A stretch of 10,510 bases of DNA from an uncultured Woeseiaceae bacterium (GTDB lineage: Bacteria > Pseudomonadota > Gammaproteobacteria > Steroidobacterales > Woeseiaceae). The DNA lies in assembly GCA_945787435.1 (NCBI GenBank), contig CALZHX010000097.1, positions 1-10,510 of the forward strand. Reading direction: 5' to 3'. This document shows positions 1-6,952 of this stretch, piece by piece (positions within the stretch are counted from its first letter, which is position 1; each line of letters opens with the position of its first letter). The notes below the pieces were generated by a model that made no database searches, was not told the origin of the DNA, and saw only the letters and a program-made list of their open reading frames with translations. The position numbers were made by a program, and so were the translations under genes.

Positions 1-1
1 C

Positions 2-736
2 GAAGACCTGGTCATTAATGAAGGAGGCTCTATCGCCTGGGCAATCCGCAAGGACACGCCTGAATTGTCGAAAGTCATCAACCAGTTCCTTCGCAAGTAT
101 GGCAAGGGCAGCATGATCGGCAACGATACGTTTAATCGCTACCTGAAGGACGCATCGCGTGTACGTTGCGCGAACTCCGGACAAAACACCCAAAATGTTG
201 AAGAGCTGGCGCGCCTGTTTCAGGACTATGGTGAGCAGTTCGATTTCGACTGGCTCATGCTCGCGGCACAGGGCTTCCAGGAATCCGGATTGCGGCAGGA
301 CCGGCGCAGTCCCGCCGGCGCGATAGGAGTCATGCAGATCAAGCCATCAACGGCTGCGGATCGCAACGTCGGCATTGACGACATCAGTACTGCCGACAAC
401 AACATTCATGCCGGTGCCAAGTACATGCGCTTCCTCGCCGACCGCTATTTCAGCGATGAGGGATTTGATGACCTGAATCAGTGGTTCCTGACCCTGGCGG
501 CATATAACGCGGGCCCGGCCAAGGCCGCACGTCTGCGGCGCGAGGCCGCAGAAAATGGCTATGACCCCAATGTCTGGTTCGATAATGTCGAGATCATCGC
601 GGCGCGTCGAATCGGACACGAGACCGTCACTTACGTCAGTAATATTTTCAAATACTACGTCGGCTACCAGCTCATCAGCGAGCGCAGCGATATTCGCTCG
701 CAGCGTCACGCCGAGATACTGACAGAATGTTTATAA
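2..736 (+). CDS. MltF-like membrane-bound lytic transglycosylase, 5'-truncated by the window edge
   Basis: The frame is open from base 2, so the gene starts outside the window; the visible 244 residues are the C-terminal part. The first ~45 residues (AWAIRKDTPEL...INQFL) match the end of a family 3 periplasmic solute-binding domain. An SLT (GH23) lytic transglycosylase domain follows. Its signature is visible: QESG with the probable catalytic Glu at visible residue 94, then AGAIGVMQI and LAAYNAGPA. This order, solute-binding domain then SLT, is that of MltF, which cleaves peptidoglycan between MurNAc and GlcNAc to give 1,6-anhydromuropeptides at the outer membrane's inner face. The signal peptide and most of the binding domain are not visible, so membrane anchoring is inferred from the family. 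The TTG at 65 is internal and should not be used as the start. The stop codon lies inside an AT-rich inverted repeat. The family call is strong; mltF itself rather than a paralogue is less certain. Confidence 0.9.
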   Translation, partial: EDLVINEGGSIAWAIRKDTPELSKVINQFLRKYGKGSMIGNDTFNRYLKDASRVRCANSGQNTQNVEELARLFQDYGEQFDFDWLMLAAQGFQESGLRQDRRSPAGAIGVMQIKPSTAADRNVGIDDISTADNNIHAGAKYMRFLADRYFSDEGFDDLNQWFLTLAAYNAGPAKAARLRREAAENGYDPNVWFDNVEIIAARRIGHETVTYVSNIFKYYVGYQLISERSDIRSQRHAEILTECL

Positions 737-762
737 CTCCAGGTTATAACGACATAGTTATA
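731..762. repeat. AT-rich inverted repeat overlapping the mltF-like stop, plus a third half-copy
   Basis: TTATAAC (731-737) and GTTATAA (743-749) form a perfect 7-base inverted repeat around a 5-base spacer. The first arm contains the TAA stop of the transglycosylase. A third GTTATA lies at 757-762. The block stands out from its GC-rich surroundings and fills much of the 77-base gap before the next gene. It could be a weak hairpin, an operator, or promoter-like -10 material for the downstream PLP enzyme gene. No U-tract follows, so a terminator is unlikely. What is seen is the repeat; any role is inference. Confidence 0.5.
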
Positions 763-813
763 TAGCCTTTGTGAATCGTTGCTTATGGCGTCGTCGTCCA
801 TAGACTGTGGTGC

Positions 814-1806
814 ATGGGCGCAGCACTTGAATATTTCTCTCGCGAACCAGCCTCCAGGTCGGCCTCCGAACCCTCGGAGCGGGTGTACGACAGTATCGTC
901 GACCTTGCACCGAGTCCGGATAATCCGACACCAATGGTTCGACTGAGCCGACGCGTCAATCCTCATGACGATTACGAGGTATTGCTGAAGCTCGAGGGCA
1001 TGAACCCGTTCGGCTCGATCAAGGACCGCACGGCGCTGTACATGTTGCGTGGACTGCAGATCGAGTCCAATCAGGCGCTCGTTGAACCCTCGGCCGGCAA
1101 CACCGGGATTGCGCTCGCGGCTATGGCGAATGCGCAGGGCACTCCGATCGAGATCGCGGTGCCAAATGGCACGCCCGAAGAGAAAAAGGCCATGCTGCGG
1201 TTTCTTGGTGCCGAATTGATTGAGGTCGAGGACGAGTTGTGCCCGTTGTTCCCGTCCGAAGGTGCTCGTGGCGTCGTCAAGAGCATGGTCGAGAGCGAGG
1301 CCTATAACGGCAAGTATGTCAGCCCCAACCAGTACGAGAGCGATCTCAACGTCGAGGCGCATTACCGGACGACGGGACCGGAAATCTGGAAGCAGACCAA
1401 GGGTGAAGTCGATGTGTTTTTCGCGGCAATTGGGACCGGTGGCACGATCAGCGGCGTCGGTCGTTTCCTCAAGGAACGGAATCCAGACATCAGGATCATC
1501 GGCGTTGAACCCGCCACGCGTCACCACAGCCTTTCAGGAATGAAACGTATTACCGGACTCCCGGATGAGCATTTTCCTTCGATTCTGGACCGTGACCTTC
1601 TCGATGACCTGATTTCGGTGACCGACGAAGAGGCCTACAAGGCCGGTATTGAGGTCGCACGTAAGGACGGGGTCATGGTTGGACCAACGACGGGTGCCGT
1701 TATGCACGCCGCATTGCATTCGTACCTGCCGAAGAGCGGCAAGGCCGTACTCATATCGGCTGACAACTCGTCCAAGTACATCAGCACGTACGCCAAATAC
1801 CTCTGA
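814..1806 (+). CDS. Cysteine synthase family PLP-dependent enzyme (CysK/CysM/CBS type)
   Basis: A fold-type II PLP enzyme of 330 residues, close to the family length plus an N-terminal extension of about 30. Visible landmarks are TPMVRL (residues 39-44), GSIKDR with the Schiff-base lysine at K70, the substrate/PLP-contacting PSAGNTG loop (92-98), the phosphate-binding GTGGT loop (207-211) and GPTTGA (290-295). Enzymes of this family make cysteine from O-acetylserine, or O-phosphoserine, and sulfide in the cytoplasm; some members instead make cystathionine or other beta-substituted alanines. The segment near the C-terminus that contacts the pyridine nitrogen reads SADNSSKY (315-322), with Asn or Asp where CysK and CBS have Ser, so the exact reaction is uncertain. 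No CBS regulatory domain is present. The ATG at 814 lacks a clear Shine-Dalgarno site, but an in-frame stop at 772 leaves no upstream ATG. An 85-base gap separates it from the pyruvate kinase gene. Confidence 0.9.
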   Translation: MGAALEYFSREPASRSASEPSERVYDSIVDLAPSPDNPTPMVRLSRRVNPHDDYEVLLKLEGMNPFGSIKDRTALYMLRGLQIESNQALVEPSAGNTGIALAAMANAQGTPIEIAVPNGTPEEKKAMLRFLGAELIEVEDELCPLFPSEGARGVVKSMVESEAYNGKYVSPNQYESDLNVEAHYRTTGPEIWKQTKGEVDVFFAAIGTGGTISGVGRFLKERNPDIRIIGVEPATRHHSLSGMKRITGLPDEHFPSILDRDLLDDLISVTDEEAYKAGIEVARKDGVMVGPTTGAVMHAALHSYLPKSGKAVLISADNSSKYISTYAKYL

Positions 1807-1815
1807 GCCCGGCTG

Positions 1816-1850
1816 CCACCGCCGAGTAGGTGGAATCCATAACTGCCTAC
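1816..1850 (+). other. Two overlapping short inverted repeats in the pyruvate kinase leader
   Basis: CCACC (1816-1820) can pair with GGTGG (1829-1833), and GTAGG (1826-1830) can pair with CCTAC (1846-1850). The two 5-base stems share bases, so they exclude each other. They lie between the PLP enzyme stop and the pyruvate kinase Shine-Dalgarno site. There is no T-run and the stems are short, so they may be chance. I see no riboswitch consensus here. Confidence 0.2.
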
Positions 1851-1878
1851 GCCCGAAAAATGCTCTACAAAAGGGTTT

Positions 1879-1885
1879 GGGGAGG
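1879..1885 (+). promoter_or_regulatory. Ribosome binding site fixing the pyruvate kinase start
   Basis: GGGGAGG sits six bases upstream of the ATG at 1892. It supports this start over in-frame starts further upstream, such as 1649, which lie inside the PLP enzyme gene and would add 81 residues with no family resemblance. Confidence 0.8.
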
Positions 1886-1891
1886 CCGATT

Positions 1892-3586
1892 ATGGTCGAT
1901 ATCGAGCATCAGAAGAGCCAACAAGCAGCAGTTCGCGAACGTGCAGTCGAGTTCGAGTCGAGGTATGCAGAAAACCTGCTGGCGGTGCATCCGGACCTGC
2001 AGGAGAGCGCCAGGACCCTGATCCGTCACCTGGCAGCGCGTCAGGACGATACTGCCGATCTGAAACCGGCAAATTCTGTAGCCGACCGGCACAAGACCGC
2101 CATCCTGGGAGAGCGTCCGCAGGGCCGTGATGTCGGCATCATGGTGACGATGCCGCCAGAGGCTGCCGACAACAAGTCGCTGGTTGCAGAGATGCTTGAT
2201 GCGGGCATGAATGTCGCGCGCATCAACTGCGCACACGATGACGAGCAGGTTTGGGAGGCGATGATCAGAAACATCCGGCAGGCGAGCCGGATTTCAGCGG
2301 TGCCCTGCAAGATCGTCATGGACCTCGCCGGACCAAAACTCCGCACGGGCGAGTTGCGTCCCGGTCCACGTGTGACACACATCAGGCCGCGACGAGATCC
2401 GATGGGGCGCATTATCGCGCCGCGACGCATCCGCCTGATTCCGGACGACGTCGTTTGGCAGGGCACAAAGGTAGCGGTCGTTCCGGTGCCTCGTGACTGC
2501 ATCGAGTATGCCCACCCGGGCGATGAGATTCGTTTCAAAGATACACGCGGCAAGAAGCGTCGGTTGTTCGTGGTTGACAAGGACGACAAGGGCGTCGTCG
2601 TCGAGTTGTTCAAGGGCGCTTACATCGCGACTGGCACGAAACTGCGCCTGTGCCGCAGGGAAGAGGGCGAGAAACTGAGCTATCGGGTCGGTAAATTGCC
2701 GATAATTGAACAGCCGCTGCTGCTGCGGCCGGGCGATACGCTGATTCTGCATCGAGACGCTATTCCTGGCTCACCAGCTGCCGAAGATCATGAAGGGGAA
2801 ATCATCGAGCCTGCCCACATCTCCTGCCGCCAGCCAGAGGCATTCGAGTTCGTGTCGGCTGGCGACCGCATATCGATAAACGACGGCAAGATTTCAGGCG
2901 TTATACAGGCGATTGAAGACGAACATCTCGAGATCGAGATTACGAAGGCCAAACCCACAGGCAGCAGACTGCGGGCCGATCGGGGCATAAATTTCCCGGA
3001 CAGTGACATTCGCTTGCCCGGGCTGACAATTGCTGACAAGAAAGATCTCAAGTTCGTTATTCGGCATGCTGATGCAGTCAGTTTGTCCTTCGTGCGTCGC
3101 CCGATCGATATCGTCGCCTTGCAAGATGAGCTGGACAGGCTGGGCGCAGGTGAGATCGGCCTCATCGTCAAGATTGAAACCAAGAAGGGATTCAAGAACC
3201 TGCCGAAACTGCTACTAACAGCCATGCGTCGCTACCCGATTGCCGTGATGATTGCTCGGGGTGACCTTGCCATCGAGTGCGGTTGGGAACGGCTTGCCGA
3301 GTTACAGGAGGATATTCTCTGGTATTGCGAAGCGGCGCAGGTACCCGTCATCTGGGCAACGCAGGTTCTTGAACACAAAGCCAAGAAAGGAGTGGCATCC
3401 CGGGCAGAGGTTTCGGACGCTGCGATGTCGCAGCGTGCAGATTGCGTGATGTTAAACAAAGGGCCGCATATCCTGGCCGCGATTCGTATGTTGGACGATA
3501 TTCTGCGCCGCATGCAGGCCCGTCAATACAAGAGATCGGCGCAGCTCAATAAACCGGACTTTGCCGGAGACGAAGACGCGGCCTAG
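1892..3586 (+). CDS. Divergent pyruvate kinase (barrel domain) with enlarged B domain and no C-terminal domain
   Basis: A 564-residue relative of pyruvate kinase, which transfers phosphate from phosphoenolpyruvate to ADP in lower glycolysis. Residues 1-80 are a charged extension outside the family. The barrel starts near 81 (GIMVTMPPE). Landmarks: ARINCAH (109-115) for canonical ARLNFSH; DLAGPKLRTG (144-153) for DTKGPEIRTG; GINFPDSDIRLP (365-376); VKIET with catalytic-type K427 and metal ligand E429; ARGDLAIE with D458; ATQVLE with T490; and RAEVSDAA. The segment between 153 and 365 is about twice the usual B-domain length. It carries two similar units, at about 209-253 and 322-362. The usual MLSGETA is MLNKGPH (520-526), and the protein ends soon after (DDILRRMQ), without the allosteric C domain. 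The K+-ligand Ser is A114 and Thr is L145; the Glu at muscle-enzyme position 117 is K149. The core acid/base and metal residues remain, so activity is plausible but substrate and regulation may differ. Confidence 0.85.
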   Translation: MVDIEHQKSQQAAVRERAVEFESRYAENLLAVHPDLQESARTLIRHLAARQDDTADLKPANSVADRHKTAILGERPQGRDVGIMVTMPPEAADNKSLVAEMLDAGMNVARINCAHDDEQVWEAMIRNIRQASRISAVPCKIVMDLAGPKLRTGELRPGPRVTHIRPRRDPMGRIIAPRRIRLIPDDVVWQGTKVAVVPVPRDCIEYAHPGDEIRFKDTRGKKRRLFVVDKDDKGVVVELFKGAYIATGTKLRLCRREEGEKLSYRVGKLPIIEQPLLLRPGDTLILHRDAIPGSPAAEDHEGEIIEPAHISCRQPEAFEFVSAGDRISINDGKISGVIQAIEDEHLEIEITKAKPTGSRLRADRGINFPDSDIRLPGLTIADKKDLKFVIRHADAVSLSFVRRPIDIVALQDELDRLGAGEIGLIVKIETKKGFKNLPKLLLTAMRRYPIAVMIARGDLAIECGWERLAELQEDILWYCEAAQVPVIWATQVLEHKAKKGVASRAEVSDAAMSQRADCVMLNKGPHILAAIRMLDDILRRMQARQYKRSAQLNKPDFAGDEDAA

Positions 3587-4620
3587 TCGTCCTCTGTGAT
3601 ACCAAGCCGCTCGTGCATGAGCGGGCTTGTTGTCGTGTACTGCAAACGAACCTTCTTCTCGGGCTCGATGCGTTCCTTGGCGGCGAAAGCCGCGAGTGCG
3701 GCCTCGTGGAAGCCGCTCAGGATTAACTTTTTCTTCCCCGGGTAGTAGTTGATGTCACCGACGGCATAGATGCCGGGTGTGCTGGTCTCGAATTTCTCGG
3801 TATCGACGTTGATCGTCTTGCGATTGATGTCCAGCCCCCATTCAGCGATCGGGCCGAGTTTGGGTGCGAGGCCGTAAAACGCCAGAACAGTGTCACAGGG
3901 CACGACACGTTCTTCGCCGTCGACATCGACCTTGATTGCCGTGATGCCGTCGTCACCCGATTCGTATCCCGATACCTTGCCGATGATCGGGTCGACCTTG
4001 CCGTCGTTTGCGAGGGCCATCATCTTGTCGACGGTCGCCTGTGCGCCGCGATAGTCGGGGCGACGGTGAATCGAAGTCATGCTATTGCTCTTCGGCGCAA
4101 GCTCGACGACCCAGTCAAGTGCTGAGTCTCCACCGCCGAGTACGACAATGCGTTTCCCCTCAAAATTACCGGGGTTTCGGACTTTGTAATGAAGGCTCTT
4201 TTCTTCGTGTTCTTCGATACCTTCAAATCGTAGTCGTCGTGGCTGAAACGAACCGACTCCGCCGGCGATGAACACCGTACGCGTGCGAAACTCAGTGTCA
4301 GAATCGGTCACGACCTTGAACCAATCGTCATCGATCGCTTCGACTTCGGTGACTTCCTCGCCGAGGTGAAAAACCGGGTTGAACGGCTCGATCTGCACCA
4401 TCAGGTTTTCGATCAGTTCTTCGCCACTACAAACGGGAATACCGGGAATGTCATAGATCGGCTTATCCGGATAGAGTTCGGCACACTGGCCGCCGGCGAC
4501 ACGCATCGTGTCAAGGACATGGGCGGTCACGCCCAGAAGACCAAGCTCAAATACCTGGAACAGGCCAACCGGCCCGGCTCCGATGATCAGGGCGTCGGTT
4601 TCGATTACGTTTCTTGACAT
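3583..4620 (-). CDS. Ferredoxin/flavodoxin-NADP(+) reductase, type 2 (thioredoxin-reductase-like)
   Basis: A 345-residue two-dinucleotide-domain flavoprotein. GAGPVG (14-19) is the FAD-binding Rossmann motif, followed by AGGQC and the YPDKPIYDIPG stretch typical of this reductase group. GGGDSALD (162-169) is the NAD(P)-binding motif. IYAVGD (284-289) is the second FAD contact. The C-terminal YTTTSPLMHERLG (328-340) resembles the family tail. The CxxC redox pair of true thioredoxin reductases is absent. The expected role is moving electrons between NADPH and ferredoxin or flavodoxin in the cytoplasm. The start at 4620 is preferred because GGAGG (4626-4630) lies five bases upstream; an in-frame ATG at 4647 has no such site and would add nine residues. 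It is last in the - strand gene run, 46 bases after the kinase, and could be co-transcribed or separate. Its stop shares CTAG with the convergent pyruvate kinase stop. Confidence 0.9.
   Translation of the reverse strand: MSRNVIETDALIIGAGPVGLFQVFELGLLGVTAHVLDTMRVAGGQCAELYPDKPIYDIPGIPVCSGEELIENLMVQIEPFNPVFHLGEEVTEVEAIDDDWFKVVTDSDTEFRTRTVFIAGGVGSFQPRRLRFEGIEEHEEKSLHYKVRNPGNFEGKRIVVLGGGDSALDWVVELAPKSNSMTSIHRRPDYRGAQATVDKMMALANDGKVDPIIGKVSGYESGDDGITAIKVDVDGEERVVPCDTVLAFYGLAPKLGPIAEWGLDINRKTINVDTEKFETSTPGIYAVGDINYYPGKKKLILSGFHEAALAAFAAKERIEPEKKVRLQYTTTSPLMHERLGITEDD
3604..3628 (+). terminator. Possible weak hairpin terminator for the pyruvate kinase transcript
   Basis: AAGCCGCTC (3604-3612) pairs with GAGCGGGCTT (3619-3628) around a 6-base loop, with one bulged G. 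It begins 17 bases after the pyruvate kinase stop and lies inside the 3' end of the convergent reductase gene. Only GTTGT follows, not a T-run, so intrinsic termination would be weak. It may equally be a coincidence of coding sequence. Confidence 0.25.
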
Positions 4621-4625
4621 TGCTG

Positions 4626-4630
4626 CCTCC
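4626..4630 (-). promoter_or_regulatory. Ribosome binding site fixing the reductase start
   Basis: On the - strand GGAGG lies five bases before the ATG at 4620. The alternative ATG at 4647 has no purine-rich site upstream, which decides the start. Confidence 0.75.
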
Positions 4631-4666
4631 GGAAAAGCAGCGCGCATTGTACATCAGGCGACATGA

Positions 4667-5725
4667 TTACGAATTGTGGGCAATACTTAGGGCAACACCC
4701 GCGAGCTGCGCGTAGGTTCGACCGCGCTCGACCGCACGCGGGTCGGACGCATTGCCGTCGAGCCCGCGCCGGAGAACGCCGGCAAGAATCGCGGCGAGGC
4801 GGAACATTGAAAATACAATGTAGTAATCGATATTCTCGACCGACTCCCGATGGCTTGCCCCGGCATAGGCTTCGACGAGCGTAGATTCGGGCGGTATGCC
4901 GAGCCCGTCGAGATCAAGCCCTTGCAATCCCCAGGGCGACGCGGCGGCATCGAGCCGATAGGGCATCAGGAAATAGCCGAGATCTGCCAAAGGATGGCCA
5001 ATCGTCGACAACTCCCAGTCAAGCACGGCGGCGACATCGGGAGTCTTGCTGTGGAATATGACATTGCCGGGTCGATAGTCGCCGTGCACTATCGCCGCTT
5101 GTTCGTCATCGGGATTGTTCTGTGTCAGCCAGCCAATGACGTTGTCCATGGCCTCGCAGTCCTCGACTTTCGACGCTTCGTATTGCTTCGACCAGCGCGC
5201 AACCTGACGTGCAACGTACATCGATGGCCTGCCAAAATCGTCAAGGCCAACATCGCGATAGTCGACGCTGTGAAGCGTGCCGAGCACGGATGCCATTGAA
5301 TGAAACATGGCGGTACGTTCACCCGGTGTGCATCCGGGCATTTCACGCTCGGCGAGAACCCGGCCGGGAACGTAGTCCATGACATAGAACATCTGCCCAA
5401 TAACGGTCTCGTCTTCACACAAGTTACGTGTCCGGGGGACGGGCACATCTGTATCAGCCAGTGCAGAAATGACGCGGTACTCTCGATCAACGGCATGTGC
5501 TGACGGCAATAGCGTGCCCGGTGGCTTCTTACGCAGGACGTAGGTGCCAGACGTATCTTCTATCAGGTAAGTTGGGTTGGATTGGCCGCCGAGAAACTGG
5601 TGAATTGTGCAATCACCCGCGAAGCCTGCGATGTGGTCCTTGAGGTAAGCTACCAGCACCGCTTCGTTAACCCGATGCACATCGGCAGGTATGCCGAGTT
5701 CGCGGTTGTCGCCCGGTGTCGTCAT
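4667..5725 (-). CDS. APH-fold kinase, ACAD10/11 kinase-domain type (putative hydroxyacyl-CoA phosphotransferase)
   Basis: A 352-residue member of the aminoglycoside phosphotransferase superfamily, about full length. The N-lobe has a Gly-rich turn (FLGGQSNPTY, 44-53) and an ATP-contacting lysine in YVLRKKP (K66 or K67). The C-lobe has the Brenner motif HGDYRPGN (214-221), with catalytic-type D216 and metal-binding N221, and the DFG-equivalent LDWE with D236. The HPLADLGYF stretch (244-252) is characteristic of the ACAD10/11-like branch rather than of drug-resistance enzymes. Mammalian ACAD10/11 and Pseudomonas LvaA phosphorylate the 4-hydroxyl of hydroxyacyl-CoAs. That role is inferred here because the partner dehydrogenase lies immediately upstream: only three bases separate its stop from this ATG. 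No good Shine-Dalgarno site is visible, so translation is probably coupled. Antibiotic resistance is unlikely. The exact acyl chain cannot be read from the sequence. Confidence 0.85.
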   Translation of the reverse strand: MTTPGDNRELGIPADVHRVNEAVLVAYLKDHIAGFAGDCTIHQFLGGQSNPTYLIEDTSGTYVLRKKPPGTLLPSAHAVDREYRVISALADTDVPVPRTRNLCEDETVIGQMFYVMDYVPGRVLAEREMPGCTPGERTAMFHSMASVLGTLHSVDYRDVGLDDFGRPSMYVARQVARWSKQYEASKVEDCEAMDNVIGWLTQNNPDDEQAAIVHGDYRPGNVIFHSKTPDVAAVLDWELSTIGHPLADLGYFLMPYRLDAAASPWGLQGLDLDGLGIPPESTLVEAYAGASHRESVENIDYYIVFSMFRLAAILAGVLRRGLDGNASDPRAVERGRTYAQLAGVALSIAHNS

Positions 5726-5728
5726 GGA

Positions 5729-6937
5729 TTATTGGTGGCGCTTCATCTCGAGTCGTGCGATCTGGTCGCGATGAACCTCGTCTGGCCCGTCTGCCAAACG
5801 AAGCGTGCGTGCGTTGGCGTATGCGTAGGCGAGGCCATAGTCGTCGCAGACACCACCCGCGCCATGCATCTGTATGGCCCAATCGATAACCTGGCAGGCC
5901 ATGAGCGGCGCGGCAACCTTGATCATGCCGATTTCCTTGCGGGCCTCGCGATTGCCAACCTTGTCCATCTTGTCCGCAGCTGCGAGCACGAGTAAGCGCG
6001 CCTGGTCGATCAGGATTCTCGATTCGGCAATGCGTTCTCTCGTTACTCCCTGTTCCGCCAGCGGCTTGCCAAACGGATGCCGATCCTGAGCCCGGCGGCA
6101 CATTTTTTCCAGCGCAACTTCAGCCTGGCCGATGAGGCGCATACAGTGGTGAATGCGTCCTGGGCCGAGGCGGCCCTGGGCTATTTCAAATCCGCGGCCC
6201 TCGCCGAGAAGAATGTTCTCCGCCGGTACACGTACATTCTCGAACAGGATCTCGCCATGGCCATGTGGCGCATCGCTGTAACCAAAAACAGGTAACGAGC
6301 GTTTGATGGTGACGCCGGGCGCATCCGCGGAAATCAGGATCATCGATTGCTGCCGGTAGACGTCATCTCCGTCGGGGTTGGTCTTACCCATGAAGATGAA
6401 CAGCTTGCAACGAGGATCACCCGAACCTGATGACCACCACTTGTGGCCATTGATTACGTAGTCGTCGCCGTCACGCAGTATCGTTGATCCTATGTTGCGC
6501 GCGTCCGATGACGCGACGTTCGGTTCGGTCATCGCAAAGCAGGAACGAAAATCACCTGCCAGCAATGGATCGAGCCATTCGCGTTTCTGTTCCTCTGTCC
6601 CGTAGCGTTCCAGCGTCTCCATGTTTCCTGTGTCGGGTGCCGAGCAGTTAAAGACCTCTGGTGCCCAGTGAACGCGGCCCATGATTTCGCACAGTGGCGC
6701 GTACTCGAGGTTTGTCAGGCCAGCGCCGAGCGACGAGTCGGGCAGGAACAGGTTCCAGAGGCCAGCTTCGCGGGCCTTGGGTTTCAGCTCCTCGATGATC
6801 GCTGCAGGGACCCAGTCATCACCCATGGCATTGACTTGTCCGTAGAACGTCGACTCGTTTGGATAGATGTGCTTACCCATGAACGCCGACAGTCGCTGAA
6901 TCAGGTCGCTCGTCTTGTCGCTGTGATCAAAGTCCAT
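5729..6937 (-). CDS. Acyl-CoA dehydrogenase, ACAD10/ACAD11 type
   Basis: A 402-residue FAD-dependent acyl-CoA dehydrogenase of normal length. Landmarks are FNCSAPDTGNME (97-108), the flavin-contacting AMTEPNVASSDA (135-146), NGHKWWSSG (163-171), GRLGPGRIHHCMR (255-267), the FAD/tetramer segment HPFGKPL (287-293), QMHGAGG (356-362) and RLADGPDEVH (380-389). The last is shared with the dehydrogenase half of ACAD11. Where medium-chain enzymes have the catalytic Glu (YEG), this protein has D383 (ADG), which fits this branch and hints at altered chemistry. In ACAD10/11 and LvaC the dehydrogenase partner handles a 4-phosphoacyl-CoA made by the kinase and yields an enoyl-CoA for beta-oxidation. Here the two activities are separate adjacent genes. 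It starts 15 bases after the small membrane-protein gene, with only a weak purine-rich site. The family call is firm; the substrate is inferred. Confidence 0.9.
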   Translation of the reverse strand: MDFDHSDKTSDLIQRLSAFMGKHIYPNESTFYGQVNAMGDDWVPAAIIEELKPKAREAGLWNLFLPDSSLGAGLTNLEYAPLCEIMGRVHWAPEVFNCSAPDTGNMETLERYGTEEQKREWLDPLLAGDFRSCFAMTEPNVASSDARNIGSTILRDGDDYVINGHKWWSSGSGDPRCKLFIFMGKTNPDGDDVYRQQSMILISADAPGVTIKRSLPVFGYSDAPHGHGEILFENVRVPAENILLGEGRGFEIAQGRLGPGRIHHCMRLIGQAEVALEKMCRRAQDRHPFGKPLAEQGVTRERIAESRILIDQARLLVLAAADKMDKVGNREARKEIGMIKVAAPLMACQVIDWAIQMHGAGGVCDDYGLAYAYANARTLRLADGPDEVHRDQIARLEMKRHQ

Positions 6938-6952
6938 TTGGCTTCTGCCTGG

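Noticed and set aside
706..1527. Long - strand open frame opposite the cysteine-synthase-like gene
   Set aside because: The + strand protein carries all the family motifs. The antisense translation is Arg-rich low-complexity with no domain, as expected for the opposite strand of GC-rich coding DNA.
1649..1891. 81-residue upstream extension of the pyruvate kinase frame
   Set aside because: It overlaps the previous gene out of frame and has no pyruvate kinase resemblance; a strong ribosome site supports the ATG at 1892.
3583..4620. Thioredoxin reductase
   Set aside because: The two nucleotide-binding motifs fit, but the CxxC redox pair is missing and the C-terminal YTTTSP...RLG tail is that of the ferredoxin-NADP reductase group.
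4621..4647. Nine-residue longer start for the reductase (ATG at 4647)
   Set aside because: It has no ribosome site, whereas GGAGG precedes the ATG at 4620 at good spacing.
4667..5725. Aminoglycoside resistance enzyme
   Set aside because: The APH fold is shared, but the HPLADLGYF stretch and the adjacent acyl-CoA dehydrogenase point to the ACAD10/11 kinase branch.
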